A program made the position numbers and the translations under genes. A DNA stretch of 36,089 nucleotides. It comes from Alphaproteobacteria bacterium (GTDB lineage: Bacteria; Pseudomonadota; Alphaproteobacteria; Sphingomonadales; Sphingomonadaceae). Below are positions 15,426 through 23,448 of the stretch, piece by piece (the stretch's first letter is position 1; every line of letters begins with the position of its first letter). The stretch is from positions 1 to 36,089 of the forward strand of contig QBLU01000038.1 of assembly GCA_003241875.1 (NCBI GenBank), given 5' to 3'. The notes beneath the pieces were generated by a model. The model ran no database searches. It was not told the DNA's origin and saw only the letters and a list, made by a program, of their open reading frames with translations.

Positions 15426-17021
15426 TCAGACCAAAGCGATGGCATGACCACCTCGGCAACTCCTGATGATTTCCGGGCGATCCAGCTTTCCGCTAGGTGT
15501 ACGCGGCATCAATCCTGCCCAAGCGTAAAACCGGTCCGGAATCATATATCCCGGCATGACCCGGCGGCACGCAGACCGTAATGTCGCGGCATCGGTTTCG
15601 CCTGGTACAACACAGGCCAGATGAACCGCCTGCCCCATGTCGGGGTGCTCGACCGCAAAGGCTACGCTTTCGGTAACCAGTCCAGTCCGGGCCGCATGAT
15701 CTTCGACCTCGGTCGGGCTTAGCCGGAACCCCATGGTCTTGATCATGTCGTCTATGCGGCCGACGAACCACAGGTCGCCATCGGCGTCGATCCGGACCAG
15801 ATCGCCCGACCAGACGACGGGACGGTCAGCCAGGATTGCCGCCAGTTCGGGACACGGCCGGATGCGCGCCGCCGTCTCGGCAGGCCGCTCCCAATAGCCC
15901 AGCGAAACAAGCGAACCGGCGTGCACGAGTTCGCCCTGCTCACCAGGGCCTGCCGGGCCGATGCCGTGCCGCACGACATGGACTTGCGCATGCGGCACAG
16001 CTTGGCCGATCGCTCCTTTTTTAGCCAGGAATCGCGTCGGCGGCAGATAGGTCGACCGAAATGCTTCGGTCAGCCCGTACATGAGATAAACATCTATTCC
16101 CGGAAATACCTGGGGGATTACCTCCAGAATCTCAGGCGTGATCTTTCCTCCTGTGTTCGTGATCCGTCGCAAAGTCGGAAATGCCGTTGGCGCGTCGAGA
16201 AGATAACGCACCACCATCGACCACATCGTCGGCACCCCGGCGATTCCGGTCACGGCATTGGCTATCGCCGTGCGCACGATCTCGGTTGCAAGGGTGACCG
16301 GCTGATGCACCACAGTGCCGCCGACCCGCAGCATCGTCGTCAACTGGTTGAGGCCGGCGTCGAAACTGTAGGGGAGCACCGACAACAGCCGGTCGGTTTC
16401 ATCAAGGCCGAGATAGTCGATTACCGACAGGGCGCCGATCCGGATGTTGCGGTGGCTGAGCATCACGCCCTTGGGATTGCCCGTTGAACCCGACGTGTAG
16501 ATGATCGCAGCCAACGCGCCGGGGTCGGGATTTTCAGGGGAGAAGCCAGGATCGGCCCGTTCGCCTGTCCAGTCCGAAAACCGGACGTCCTCGGCGGGCC
16601 CGCCATGGCGCACCACGATCCGCTCCAACGTGTCCGGCAGTTCGTGCCGGGCAAGCGCGTGCGCCACGACGGCCGGCACCACCGCCGCGCGCGCCCGGCA
16701 ATCGCGGGCCACGAACAACAATTGGTCGATGGTCATCTGGTGGTTGACGTTGACGACCACCGCGCCGAGCCGCCAGGCAGCGAACATCGCCACGACCTCG
16801 TCGATGCACTTCCGAAAGTGCACGATCACGCGGTCACCCGGCGCAATGCCGAGCCGGCGCAGTTGATCGGCCAAACCATCTGCCGCCGTGGCCAGTGCGC
16901 CGAAGCTGATGTCGTGCCCGGGATCGATCAGGCAGATCTTGTTGCTCCGCTGCCGCAGATTGGCCCAAAGCAGTTCCCAAATCGGGTAATCGGCACCGGG
17001 GATGTGGGTTGAATCTGTCAT
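15426..17021 (-). CDS. AMP-dependent acyl/aminoacyl ligase (exosortase/EPS-type)
   Basis: 531 residues, ANL superfamily. The ATP loop is IIYTSGSTGNPKGVMLSH (about 173-190); YGLTEAF is the A5 motif; WSGDLVRIDADGDLWFVGR is A7/A8; catalytic Lys512 sits in TPSGKLDR near the C-terminus. Such enzymes adenylate a carboxylic or amino acid and pass it to CoA or to a carrier protein; the neighbouring acyl carrier gene makes the carrier the likely acceptor. Resembles the acyl-CoA ligase associated with exosortase-A loci. The start overlaps the acetyltransferase stop by 4 nt. Confidence 0.9.
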   Translation of the reverse strand: MTDSTHIPGADYPIWELLWANLRQRSNKICLIDPGHDISFGALATAADGLADQLRRLGIAPGDRVIVHFRKCIDEVVAMFAAWRLGAVVVNVNHQMTIDQLLFVARDCRARAAVVPAVVAHALARHELPDTLERIVVRHGGPAEDVRFSDWTGERADPGFSPENPDPGALAAIIYTSGSTGNPKGVMLSHRNIRIGALSVIDYLGLDETDRLLSVLPYSFDAGLNQLTTMLRVGGTVVHQPVTLATEIVRTAIANAVTGIAGVPTMWSMVVRYLLDAPTAFPTLRRITNTGGKITPEILEVIPQVFPGIDVYLMYGLTEAFRSTYLPPTRFLAKKGAIGQAVPHAQVHVVRHGIGPAGPGEQGELVHAGSLVSLGYWERPAETAARIRPCPELAAILADRPVVWSGDLVRIDADGDLWFVGRIDDMIKTMGFRLSPTEVEDHAARTGLVTESVAFAVEHPDMGQAVHLACVVPGETDAATLRSACRRVMPGYMIPDRFYAWAGLMPRTPSGKLDRPEIIRSCRGGHAIALV

Positions 17022-17551
17022 CCTTCGGACTTTTTCTGGCGTGCCGCCATCGCCGCCAGCGAAGGATAGATCTTGGCAGGCGAGCCTATCACGATCGAAT
17101 CAGGCGGAACATTCGTCGTGACTGCGGTATTGGAGCCGATCCGCACGCGGTCGCCGATATTGATCCGGCCGAGGACGGTCGAATTGACACCGATAAAGAC
17201 GTCGTTGCCGATGACCGGAGCGCCCTCGCGCATGTTCGTGCCGATCACGACATTGTGCATTACGCCTACCCTGTCGCCGATGATCGCGTCCGGATGGATG
17301 GACAATGAACCTTCGGAATTGATGAGGTGGAAATCCTTGCCGATCACGGTCTGCGGCGGGATCCAGACCTTGGTGATGTTGAGGATCAGCAGCTTCATCA
17401 GGCCGTAAACCAAGTTGGCGATCCAGCGTGCCAACGGGTTGCGACGATGGAGCGCCCATCGGCCATAATGGTAGACCGCCATCGACACGAAGCCGGGACT
17501 TGCGAGCGTCCGCCTGAATTGGCGATAGTCCGACACATAGTCCTTAAACAT
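17018..17551 (-). CDS. Hexapeptide-repeat acetyltransferase, CysE-like
   Basis: 177 residues. After an N-terminal helical part (MFKDYVSDYRQFRRTLASPG) come left-handed beta-helix repeats: IHPDAIIGDRVGVMHNVVIG, VIGNDVFIGVNSTVLGR, and INIGDRVRIGSNTAVTTNVP. Most like serine acetyltransferase-type or sugar O-acetyltransferases; within this operon, O- or N-acetylation of a glycan precursor is a fair inference. Start at the ATG giving MFKDY; the longer frame is an upstream artefact. Overlaps the ligase by ATGA. Confidence 0.85.
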   Translation of the reverse strand: MFKDYVSDYRQFRRTLASPGFVSMAVYHYGRWALHRRNPLARWIANLVYGLMKLLILNITKVWIPPQTVIGKDFHLINSEGSLSIHPDAIIGDRVGVMHNVVIGTNMREGAPVIGNDVFIGVNSTVLGRINIGDRVRIGSNTAVTTNVPPDSIVIGSPAKIYPSLAAMAARQKKSEG

Positions 17552-17662
17552 CGCGCAGCTTCCTTGGCGATGCGCCGGCATGTCCGGACTCCCGCGGGCG
17601 CAGGTCAGCGCGCGCAACCAGCCGGTTTCGAGAGAACTCGGCCCATGCCAGGTGGAAGCTGG

Positions 17663-18703
17663 TCACGCGACGCGATCCAGCGTCGCTTCGATCTCGTCGA
17701 GCGACACCTCGAAGCCGCTTGCTGTGCCCGTACCGATCACCACCGCAAAGCCCAGGCCCAGCCTGTCAGTCATCAGCTTCATCGCCGCTGTCACCCTGTC
17801 GGGCGGGAACAGCGCGAGAAAGGTGCCCCCGGGTGCCATGACCGCGAGCGCGTGGGTAAGCTGGCTTCCCTCTACGCCGATCGCGATGCGCGCGCCGGCG
17901 CAAGCAGCAACAAGGTCGGCAACAGTGTGTGCCTCGGCGTCGATGGGCATTATGCCGTACCGTTGGTGAAGATCGTTGGCCAGTTGGGCCTCGTTGCGCA
18001 GACGCCGGGCATCACCGCTGGTACCGCGAAGCAGGAAGACGCCGGGGTGCGGTGCAAAGCTCCGGCCCGCCAGAAGCCGCCGCCGCCGATCAGCAGCGCG
18101 CGCGCGCCGCCCCGCGTTGTTCTGGAGGTCATCGAACATCACAAGATCGTCCAGATGCGCCGTCTCGATCCGCATCGGGGCCATGTCCAGCATGGCTTCA
18201 TAGCAGGCCCGATGCCCTGCCGAGTCCTGCCGCACCGTGAACGTCTGCCCTTCGAGTTCGGCGAGGCGATAGATTTCGCAATCGTCCATCAGCCAGTTGC
18301 CGAAGTATCGCAACCCGATCCAACTATCATAGAGCGCGCCCGACAGCGCCAGTCGCGGCCGCCCCGCCAGCGGCACGCGTGACCGCCGCGGCCGCAGGTG
18401 ATGTTCGGCCCCGCCCTTGTAAAGTACGCCGTCGACCAGATCGACATCATGGAACCGATAGGCGATCGTTGGCCCGATACGGCACTCGCGTGCAAAGGTC
18501 AGCGCATGCAGGGTCTCTGCTGGTGACCCAAAGACCGTGTCACGGATCCGGACCAGCTGCCCGGCAAGCACAGTCGCAGCCGGGAACGCAACCACCTCTG
18601 CCGGTGCCGCTTCCCACCTGTCGGCGGCAAGTGCCATGAAGTCGGCGTTCGAGTCGCTTGCGGCGCGCCGGATCCGGTTCATCAGGGGACGCAAGGCCAT
18701 CAT
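17663..18703 (-). CDS. GT61/DUF563-type glycosyltransferase
   Basis: 346 residues. YDSWIGLRYFGNWLMDDCE, VFLLRGTSGDARRLRNEAQL and IAIGVEGSQLTHALAVMAPG are the DUF563 (GT61) landmarks: a donor-binding Arg/Asn block and a late E-G-S-x-L-T motif. No signal peptide or membrane segment, so it should act in the cytosol on a lipid-linked glycan. Starts with consecutive ATG codons (18703 and 18700) overlapping the esterase stop by one base. 111 nt separate its stop from the acetyltransferase start. Confidence 0.78.
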   Translation of the reverse strand: MMALRPLMNRIRRAASDSNADFMALAADRWEAAPAEVVAFPAATVLAGQLVRIRDTVFGSPAETLHALTFARECRIGPTIAYRFHDVDLVDGVLYKGGAEHHLRPRRSRVPLAGRPRLALSGALYDSWIGLRYFGNWLMDDCEIYRLAELEGQTFTVRQDSAGHRACYEAMLDMAPMRIETAHLDDLVMFDDLQNNAGRRARAADRRRRLLAGRSFAPHPGVFLLRGTSGDARRLRNEAQLANDLHQRYGIMPIDAEAHTVADLVAACAGARIAIGVEGSQLTHALAVMAPGGTFLALFPPDRVTAAMKLMTDRLGLGFAVVIGTGTASGFEVSLDEIEATLDRVA

Positions 18704-19935
18704 CAACCCATCAGCGTCCCGGATGCGCGGAGCCGATCGATTGTCGCTGCCGCAGCGGCCTCGATCCGGGCATGATCCGACATCGACGGGTGCCAATGAC
18801 AGCCGCGATGATCAAGCCCCGAGACAGGCACCAGCGAGACGGGCGCTCCGCCCGACTGCAGCGATGAGGCGACACGGGCTAGCTCGGGCCGCGGGCCGCT
18901 GCCTGCGTCCGGGACGGCAAGGATCAGGATCGGCGTTCCTGGATTGTTGTTCGAGAGCCGATGCAGAAACCCGCCGAGCGCCTGTTCGAACGCTTTGGAC
19001 AGCGCCTCTTCGTCTTGCCATGCATCTGTCGGACGCAGCGGTTCAACAAAATCGTTTGCGCCGACCTCGACGATGATCAGCCAGGCGGCAGGATTGGGCG
19101 GGGACAGCGGAGCGGCCCGCGATGGCAACACCCGGTTGTGTACCACCAGCATCGTCTGGTCTGCCGGCGCGCCGGAAAAGCTTCGGATCAGCCCGATACC
19201 CGACCGTGCCATTACCGCCGCCTCGGCGTCATAGCGGCGTGCAAGCCGGGCCGGATAGGCTTGCGACGTGTCGGTCGACAAGAACACGTCATCGCCGTTG
19301 CAGTGCCGGCTTGCGCGGGTGTTGCCATAGCCAACGGTATCGCTGTCACCATAGTAATCGATGCGGCGACCGGACAGCGGGGGCGGCGGCAACGGTGAGC
19401 CGGGCGGGGGCACGCCAAGGCCGACAATCCGGCGGGGGCTTCCAGCCTCGGACAGACGCTCCAGCCGCAGACTGTGGATGCGGTCTCCGAGCCCTTCGAG
19501 CATGGCGACGGCTTTGCCGGGACGGGTGATTTCGGCGACTGCGCGGCCGTCGACGATCAGGCGGAAGCGATTTTCAGGGTCGTCGAAAGCAATCCGCACC
19601 GCATCGCCGCGAAATTGCGCCAACACCACGACCCCCGGCCATTCGTGAAAAAGCCCCGGCCCGCCGTCCAAATCGGGCAGCACCCGACCCTCAGCAGTCC
19701 ACGTCAGCGGGGCGCCGATGTCTGCCACAGGGCGTCCGGTGCCAAGGGTAATACGGGCACCATCCGCCAACGCAACGGCAGGAGGCGGCATAGTAATCGG
19801 CGCGGGCGCCATCACCCTGTCCACAAAGCGAGAAGCAGCGCGCGTCAACAAGGCAATCGCGCCGAAGATCGCCAACACCGCGGCAATCCGTATTGGACGG
19901 TAAGCTACTTTTGACGCTCGTCCCCTACGCAACAT
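18703..19935 (-). CDS. Exported SGNH/CE2-like carbohydrate esterase
   Basis: 410 residues with one N-terminal membrane segment (IAAVLAIFGAIALL, about 17-30). A jelly-roll-like N-terminal domain (about 60-175) precedes the SGNH catalytic domain: block I YYGDSDTVGYG (Ser198), block III VEVGANDF (Asn294), and block V GCHWHPS (His382). The GDS-x-T-x-GYG form and two-domain layout match CE2 acetyl esterases, which remove or move acetyl groups on polysaccharides. Shine-Dalgarno AGGGGAG upstream. First gene of the operon; 500 bp upstream is insertion-sequence debris, so its original promoter region may be partly lost. Confidence 0.82.
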   Translation of the reverse strand: MLRRGRASKVAYRPIRIAAVLAIFGAIALLTRAASRFVDRVMAPAPITMPPPAVALADGARITLGTGRPVADIGAPLTWTAEGRVLPDLDGGPGLFHEWPGVVVLAQFRGDAVRIAFDDPENRFRLIVDGRAVAEITRPGKAVAMLEGLGDRIHSLRLERLSEAGSPRRIVGLGVPPPGSPLPPPPLSGRRIDYYGDSDTVGYGNTRASRHCNGDDVFLSTDTSQAYPARLARRYDAEAAVMARSGIGLIRSFSGAPADQTMLVVHNRVLPSRAAPLSPPNPAAWLIIVEVGANDFVEPLRPTDAWQDEEALSKAFEQALGGFLHRLSNNNPGTPILILAVPDAGSGPRPELARVASSLQSGGAPVSLVPVSGLDHRGCHWHPSMSDHARIEAAAAATIDRLRASGTLMG

Positions 19936-20107
19936 CAGCTCCCCTGGCCGAAGTATGAAGGCCTGTGATGCGTAACAGAAAGTGGGCCCCGCACCTCGCT
20001 GTCAGAGGTAAACTAGCGCACCAGCACGGTAGGACAATCCCGGCTTTTACCCACGGCAGATTGGCGTTTGCCCGGAAACAAGCTGACGACCCATTGAAGA
20101 GATTGAC
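19936..20107. other. Non-coding gap upstream of the SGNH esterase
   Basis: No gene or convincing sigma-70 promoter is seen here. Only the esterase's Shine-Dalgarno (AGGGGAG) and the putative 3' flank of an IS5 element are recognisable. It must hold the promoter of the six-gene leftward operon if that promoter survived the insertions. Confidence 0.4.
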
Positions 20108-20225
20108 CTACGCCCCATGGACAAACGGTACCCACAGTTTGATCGAGGCGATCGCGCCGAAGCCAAGGTAGGGCTCGCTGGTTTTGACGTATCGAGTGGC
20201 GGCCCGGCGCCAGTTGAAGCATCCC
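20108..20225 (-). pseudogene. IS5-family transposase remnant (C-terminus)
   Basis: One minus-strand frame reads CFNWRRAATRYVKTSEPYLG then FGAIASIKLWVPFVHGA and a stop at 20110-20108. RRxATRYxKT followed by FxxxASIKLW is the C-terminal block of IS5-family transposases. No catalytic domain is found upstream, so only about 40 codons survive. Shows that a previous insertion decayed here before or when the IS110 element arrived. Confidence 0.7.
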
Positions 20226-20437
20226 GGGTTTTCCAGAGGCGGCTTGGCTTGAGTCCAGCGACCATGTCGAGGTCCTGTTTAATGACGCGTACCCTTTCCC
20301 GGCGCTACGCCACCCGTGACGGTGCGTAAAAGCCTTTTCTGTAGCAAGGCGACGTTCCCGCTGGCGTTGAGCTTCAAGGGCAGCGACACACCCCGCGCTT
20401 AGCCGCTCGTGATCAGTTTTTGTCCCCTTGCGATGGG
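20226..20437. other. Non-coding stretch between IS remnant and IS110 element
   Basis: Short frames in all directions, none recognisable. Base composition is normal for the window. Probably scrap from earlier insertions. Confidence 0.4.
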
Positions 20438-20504
20438 GTGGACGCCCCCTGACGGCATTGATGTGCCAGAGTGGAGGTGTTCATCACCACTGGAGGAGGC
20501 GTCC

Positions 20505-21530
20505 GTGAGCGAGGTTAGCACAGTCGGCATTGATCTGGCGAAGTCGGTTTTTCAGGTTCACGGCGCAGACCCGAACGGCGCCGTACTCGTCCGCAAGAAG
20601 CTACGGCGGGATCAGGTCCTGGGGTTCTTCGCGACGTTGCCAAGGTGCGTGGTGGCGATGGAGGCGTGCGCGAGCGCTCACTATTGGGCCCGCGAGATCG
20701 CTGCTTTGGGCCATGACACGCGGCTGATCCCGCCGGCCTATGTGAAGCCGTTTGTGAAGCGGCAGAAGAACGACATGGCCGACGCAGAGGCGATCTGCGA
20801 GGCGGCGCAGCGCCCGACGATGCGGTTCGTCCAGGGCAAGAGTGCGGAGGCGCAGGCCTCGGCCGTGGTGTTCCGCACCCGCGACATCCTCGTGCGCCAG
20901 CGCACCCAGTTGATCAATGCCTTGCGCGGGCATCTCACCGAGTTTGGCCATGTCGTGCGGCAGGGTGTCGGGCACGTCGGCAAGCTGGTCGAGATCGTCG
21001 GCGACCCGGCCTCCGACATTCCGGCGGAGGCGCGACCGATACTGGTCGTCATCGCCGATAGCCTGCGGGCGCTGCAGTCGCAGATCGCTCTCCTCGACCG
21101 CAAGATCGCTGCCCGGGCAAAGGCAGACCCGGTGGCGCAGCGCTTGATGACCGTCCCGGGCGTCGGTCCGGTCACCGCCACCGCCCTGGTCGCACTGGCG
21201 CCGGCTGCGAGCACGTTCCGGCGGGGTCGCGACTTCGCGGCCTGGCTTGGCCTTGTCCCGAGACAGCACTCGAGCGGCGGCAAGGAGCGGCTCGGGCGCA
21301 CGACCAGGATGGGCGAGCGCAGCCTGCGACGGCTGCTGATCCTGGGCGCGAGCTCGGCGACCAAGGTCGCGGCGCGCGATCCCGACAAGGCCGGCGCCTG
21401 GCTGGGCGGCATGCTGGCACGCAAGCCGCGCATGCTTGTCATCGTCGCGCTGGCCAACAAGATGGCGAGGATCGTCTGGGCACTGATGGCCCATGGCGGA
21501 TCCTACAGAGCTCCGGCCGTGGCGGCATAA
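20505..21530 (+). CDS. IS110/IS1111-family transposase
   Basis: 341 residues, intact. The N-terminal RuvC-like domain has the DEDD set at about Asp10 (GIDLAKSVFQVHG), Glu53 (VAMEACASAHYWARE) and Asp90/Asp93 (KNDMADAEAI). The C-terminal Tnp_20 domain has MTVPGVGPVTATALVALAP and FAAWLGLVPRQHSSGGKERL, whose serine is the proposed nucleophile of this family. GTG start chosen after GGAGGAGG; longer frames run through the left end. IS110 recombinases are guided by a bridge RNA from the element's non-coding end. Confidence 0.93.
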   Translation: MSEVSTVGIDLAKSVFQVHGADPNGAVLVRKKLRRDQVLGFFATLPRCVVAMEACASAHYWAREIAALGHDTRLIPPAYVKPFVKRQKNDMADAEAICEAAQRPTMRFVQGKSAEAQASAVVFRTRDILVRQRTQLINALRGHLTEFGHVVRQGVGHVGKLVEIVGDPASDIPAEARPILVVIADSLRALQSQIALLDRKIAARAKADPVAQRLMTVPGVGPVTATALVALAPAASTFRRGRDFAAWLGLVPRQHSSGGKERLGRTTRMGERSLRRLLILGASSATKVAARDPDKAGAWLGGMLARKPRMLVIVALANKMARIVWALMAHGGSYRAPAVAA

Positions 21531-21775
21531 CCGCCACGGCTCGAGGCGTCAGGGACGCAAGGAAGGTCAGCAGAGAGGTATGGCGCAACGGTCAGAAGAC
21601 GGGGTCGGGAAAACCAGTGAAGTGTCCAGGCGCCTCGAGCGCGCCCTTGCGGTCTGGACCCGATCCGCGATCTCCATACAGGCCAGCAGCCGTGATGATG
21701 GCTGCATCAACAGGCCGGACACACGGAAGCACCTGAACCCGCGCAACCATGCCCCTCAAAAACCTCTTGCATCCA
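21531..21775 (+). ncRNA. Putative bridge RNA region of the IS1111-type element
   Basis: 245 bp without a credible frame between the transposase stop and the right repeat. In IS1111-type elements the right non-coding end is known to encode the bridge RNA that pairs with target and donor DNA. Several short inverted segments are visible (such as GGCGCCTCGAGCGCGCC near 21631). Exact ends and loops cannot be set by eye. Confidence 0.5.
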
Positions 21776-21838
21776 AAGGGGCGTCCACACACGGACACGC
21801 CGGCCAAGACACTTTCAGGCATTGTGCCGGTCGCCGGG

Positions 21839-22279
21839 CTAACCCCGACCTGTATGCCGTGCGAGCAATGCTCCTACCGCCGCGCCCGCAAAGCTCACCG
21901 TCAGCGGCTCATATTCGGCCACGGAGGTCAGCACGCCGAGGTAGGGGGCCAACTGCTCGCTCGTAAGGCAAAGTGGCCCAGTGTGGACAACTTCCGATGG
22001 GCCGTCTCGCTCAAGTGCTATGTACAAGGCTTCTTCCAGCTGGCTCAAATTTTCGAAATTGCCGAAGCCTGCAAGTAGCTGGTCGCCAATCGTTTTTATC
22101 AGCGGCTGAAAAGCGAGCCCGCCGGGTGTGCTTACTGTCGCCAGACGCGCCTCCATCGTAGCTGGTTTTTCATAGCAGCGGATCAAGCGAATGTGGCGCC
22201 CACATTCCACCCCCAAAACCGCGATCGGTAAAGCAGGGCGGGACTGGTCCTCCCGGCGCCCTTGCAGACACTTTGCCAA
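21839..22279 (-). CDS. Hypothetical protein next to the IS element
   Basis: Frame of 146 codons from a TTG; the first ATG (22156) would leave 105 residues. Not recognised. The C-terminal part, with QLLAGFGNFENLSQLEEAL and EVVHTGPLCLTSEQL, has ordinary protein-like composition, but codon use is less G/C-biased than in neighbours. It ends about 50 bp from the IS right repeat. May be a real short gene or the tail of a gene damaged by insertion; the plus-strand alternatives look worse. Confidence 0.35.
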   Translation of the reverse strand: MAKCLQGRREDQSRPALPIAVLGVECGRHIRLIRCYEKPATMEARLATVSTPGGLAFQPLIKTIGDQLLAGFGNFENLSQLEEALYIALERDGPSEVVHTGPLCLTSEQLAPYLGVLTSVAEYEPLTVSFAGAAVGALLARHTGRG

Positions 22280-22393
22280 GAGCGACCCAGACCTATCGAG
22301 CGCCTAAGCTGGATCGAAGCAGTAGCAGCACAACCCCATAGGTGATGAGCTGCGTCTACGAGTTGGAGATGGCACGTTGGAGGAGAAACATCG

Positions 22394-22828
22394 TTGGTGC
22401 ATGATCCGCTGATGCAGCGCCATAGCTTGATCGTTCGAGGCATATGGGCCACTTGCCTGTTGATCGGCGGGCTGAGTCACGCCCGCACGTTGATCCAGCA
22501 CGGGCTCCTCTGGGACTATGGAGGGGCAGCCAAAGCCAGCGGCATTTACTGGTCGAGCCTCACGATCATTGACCCCGCAGTGGCAGCCCTGCTTTTCGTC
22601 CGCCCGAAGGTCGGGATCGTTGGTACCATCGTGCTCATCACGACGAACGTCATCCATAATGTGACTGTGACCGCTCTTGCCGACACCGCCGGAGATTTTC
22701 TGGCTCGCGCTGCCAATCCGTTTATCGGCAGCCAAATTGTCTTCATGGTTTTCGTGTTGGCAACGGCTCGCATCGCCTGGCTCGGTGTCGACGACAGGAG
22801 ACAGCCAGAGCCAAGCCGGTCAGTTTGA
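22394..22828 (+). CDS. Small integral membrane protein
   Basis: 144 residues, about four hydrophobic helices (LIVRGIWATCLLIGGLS, SLTIIDPAVAALLFV, VGIVGTIVLITTNVIHNV, IVFMVFVLATARIAWLG). No family recognised; the HNVTV patch after helix 3 is a possible functional histidine. GGAGGAG (22378-22384) supports the TTG at 22394 or the GTG at 22397. Stands alone in accessory DNA. Confidence 0.6.
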   Translation: MVHDPLMQRHSLIVRGIWATCLLIGGLSHARTLIQHGLLWDYGGAAKASGIYWSSLTIIDPAVAALLFVRPKVGIVGTIVLITTNVIHNVTVTALADTAGDFLARAANPFIGSQIVFMVFVLATARIAWLGVDDRRQPEPSRSV

Positions 22829-23090
22829 GCGTCGGTTTACGGACGCCGAATTCAACTCGGCGGAAAATGGAAATGCGACACGAATCTTAAGTTGACGAAA
22901 CATGACAGTTTTGTAATAAATAGCGAATGTACGCTTTCGCGACACATCAACGTTTCCGCCATCACGCCGGCCAACTCGCCGCGCGTGATTAATCTCGAAC
23001 TCGGCGCTTAAGACCGAGTTCGAGACATATTCGATCGTTCTCTCGGGTGTCTTTGGGCGCTCGTAACTCGAACAGGCGGAAATCGAAACC
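22829..23090. promoter_or_regulatory. AT-richer intergenic region with a perfect 12-bp inverted repeat
   Basis: TCTCGAACTCGG (22993-23004) and CCGAGTTCGAGA (23014-23025) pair perfectly around a 9-nt loop, with no T tract after them. Related ACTCG-containing words recur near 22855 and 23069. The region is clearly poorer in G/C than the rest of the window. It may be an operator for the gene at 23091, or part of a transferred segment. Confidence 0.45.
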
Positions 23091-23360
23091 ATGTCGGAAC
23101 CGAAATGTAACACGGCTGATCGCCGTGTGGAGACAATTGTGTTGTACGATCCAAACGAAGGCATAGTCCGGAAGTTGGTGACGAGACGAAAACACTTCTT
23201 CTCGAGAGAGTTTGATATCGAGGTAGTAGACGACGAGCCAGATATCGGTCCCCCTGCGCACTCATCCACATCATTCCGCTTGTTCTCGAGGCGTGGCATG
23301 AGTCTGGTTTTAATGCTCATTGCTTTAGGCGTTCCCGCGCTAGTTTACAGCATCGCTTAA
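23091..23360 (+). CDS. Hypothetical small tail-anchored protein
   Basis: 89 residues: a polar domain (ETIVLYDPNEGIVRKLVTRR) and one C-terminal membrane helix (MSLVLMLIALGVPALVYSIA, about 70-89). Composition and codons differ from neighbours, with more A/T at third positions. No family recognised. The ATG at 23091 has no strong Shine-Dalgarno. Possibly transferred DNA. Confidence 0.45.
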   Translation: MSEPKCNTADRRVETIVLYDPNEGIVRKLVTRRKHFFSREFDIEVVDDEPDIGPPAHSSTSFRLFSRRGMSLVLMLIALGVPALVYSIA

Positions 23361-23448
23361 CTACCTGTCCTGCGCCGGTATGTCGGGAAAGGGTCGACAT
23401 CGTGAAGGTGGGAACGCCAGGGCCTTGGCGAAGCGAGGTTCCGGGTTG

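Larger units (their letters stand above)
20438..21788 (+). mobile_element. IS110-family element, IS1111-type
   Basis: Subterminal inverted repeats: GTGGACGCCCCCT at 20438-20450 and its complement AAGGGGCGTCCAC at 21776-21788 (12 of 13 match). They flank one intact transposase with a short left end (about 55 bp after the repeat) and a long right non-coding end (about 245 bp), the layout of the IS1111 subgroup. True outer ends lie a few bases beyond the repeats, and no target duplication is expected. It sits between the polysaccharide operon and unrelated accessory genes. Confidence 0.85.
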
